A stretch of 64,000 nt of DNA from Megalobrama amblycephala. Taxonomy: Eukaryota > Chordata > Actinopteri > Cypriniformes > Xenocyprididae. Position 1 is the first letter of the stretch, and each line of letters begins with the position of its first letter. A program made the position numbers and the translations under genes. Positions 63,666 through 64,000 of this stretch are shown one piece after another. Where the stretch lies: the NCBI RefSeq assembly GCF_018812025.1, contig NC_063052.1, positions 27,882,354 to 27,946,353 on the forward strand. The letters run 5' to 3'. A model generated the notes under the pieces. That model made no database searches. It was not told the origin of the DNA and saw only the letters and a program-made list of their open reading frames with translations.

Positions 63666-64000
63666 TAGGTTAAAATCATTGTACTGGTAATATACTTGTA
63701 AGTTTACTTTTTCAATACTTCTTGGGACTAAATTGACCCACTTTCTTTTACAAGAAAAATGGTTTTAAGTGTACTTTAAGTGTACCAGTAGCAAACTAGT
63801 TGACATCCAATTTTTTTGGAAACTATACTATTGACTATAGTAAAATTATAGGTATATTGATAGATAACTAGCTATCTAGCCTGCTTTTTAGTTTATGAAA
63901 GTACACACAAATATACTCTCAGTAAATTAGTTTAATCCTTTTTTGGAATTAAAAATAATTTTTAGTCATTTTTATACTGCAAGTATACTTGTAAATTTTA
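63666..64000. other. AT-rich sequence to window end
   Basis: Repeated 'aagtgtacttta' and 'gtatactt' phrases suggest part of a low-complexity repeat; nothing else is supported. Confidence 0.4.

Overview
The window reads as an intron-rich, transposon-dense stretch of a teleost genome, most likely a cyprinid (carp, minnow or zebrafish group). The basis is AT-rich DNA with no bacterial-style gene packing, and a mixture of repeat types typical of those fishes: Ty3/Gypsy chromovirus, DIRS elements, Tc1-like, piggyBac-like and hAT-like elements with many MITEs, L2- and L1-type LINEs, and a tRNA-derived SINE. The organism call is inference.

One host gene is recognisable. Five coding exons on the minus strand (63211-63323, 55352-55427, 18195-18250, 18000-18079, 16323-16374) join in frame across consensus splice sites. 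They encode the linker and the first part of an SH3 domain of a STAC-family adaptor, closest to stac2 by memory. The upstream C1-domain exons lie beyond the right edge of the window and the rest of the SH3 region beyond the left edge. Almost everything else is intron or downstream intron sequence of this gene, filled with mobile DNA. The intron between 55352 and 18250 is about 37 kb.

Layout, left to right. 534-5706: a complete but defective Ty3/Gypsy chromovirus (+) with a perfect 5-bp target duplication. 6063-7165: a 5'-truncated L2/Rex-type LINE. 7930-11650: a Tc1 fragment, a possible Harbinger-like exon, an L1 fragment and an inactivated Tc1-like element. 11970-15200: solo LTRs and DIRS fragments nested in one another. 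16323-18250: three stac exons, with a DIRS-derived inverted-repeat element in the intron that splits the SH3 code. 18910-24773: a foldback MITE, then a head-to-tail array of a Helitron-like repeat carrying tRNA-like modules. 25329-29035: MITEs, a solo LTR and a complete hAT-type element. 33544-35051 and 60123-61617: an inverted pair of TTAA-flanked piggyBac-type elements. 35986-39935: a DIRS-type element with two further elements nested inside. 40446-49452: an L2 LINE (-) interrupted by a TTAA MITE and by a second chromovirus copy (42699-47850) that landed in a CA/GT microsatellite. 51173-55128: a short gag-only LTR element whose 3' LTR is split by a piggyBac-type element. 55352-64000: the two upstream stac exons among LTR-like blocks and MITEs.

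No autonomous element in the window looks functional. The two chromovirus copies carry different defects. No CRISPR array, rRNA gene or convincing functional tRNA gene was seen. All reading was by eye; no alignment or database search was run.
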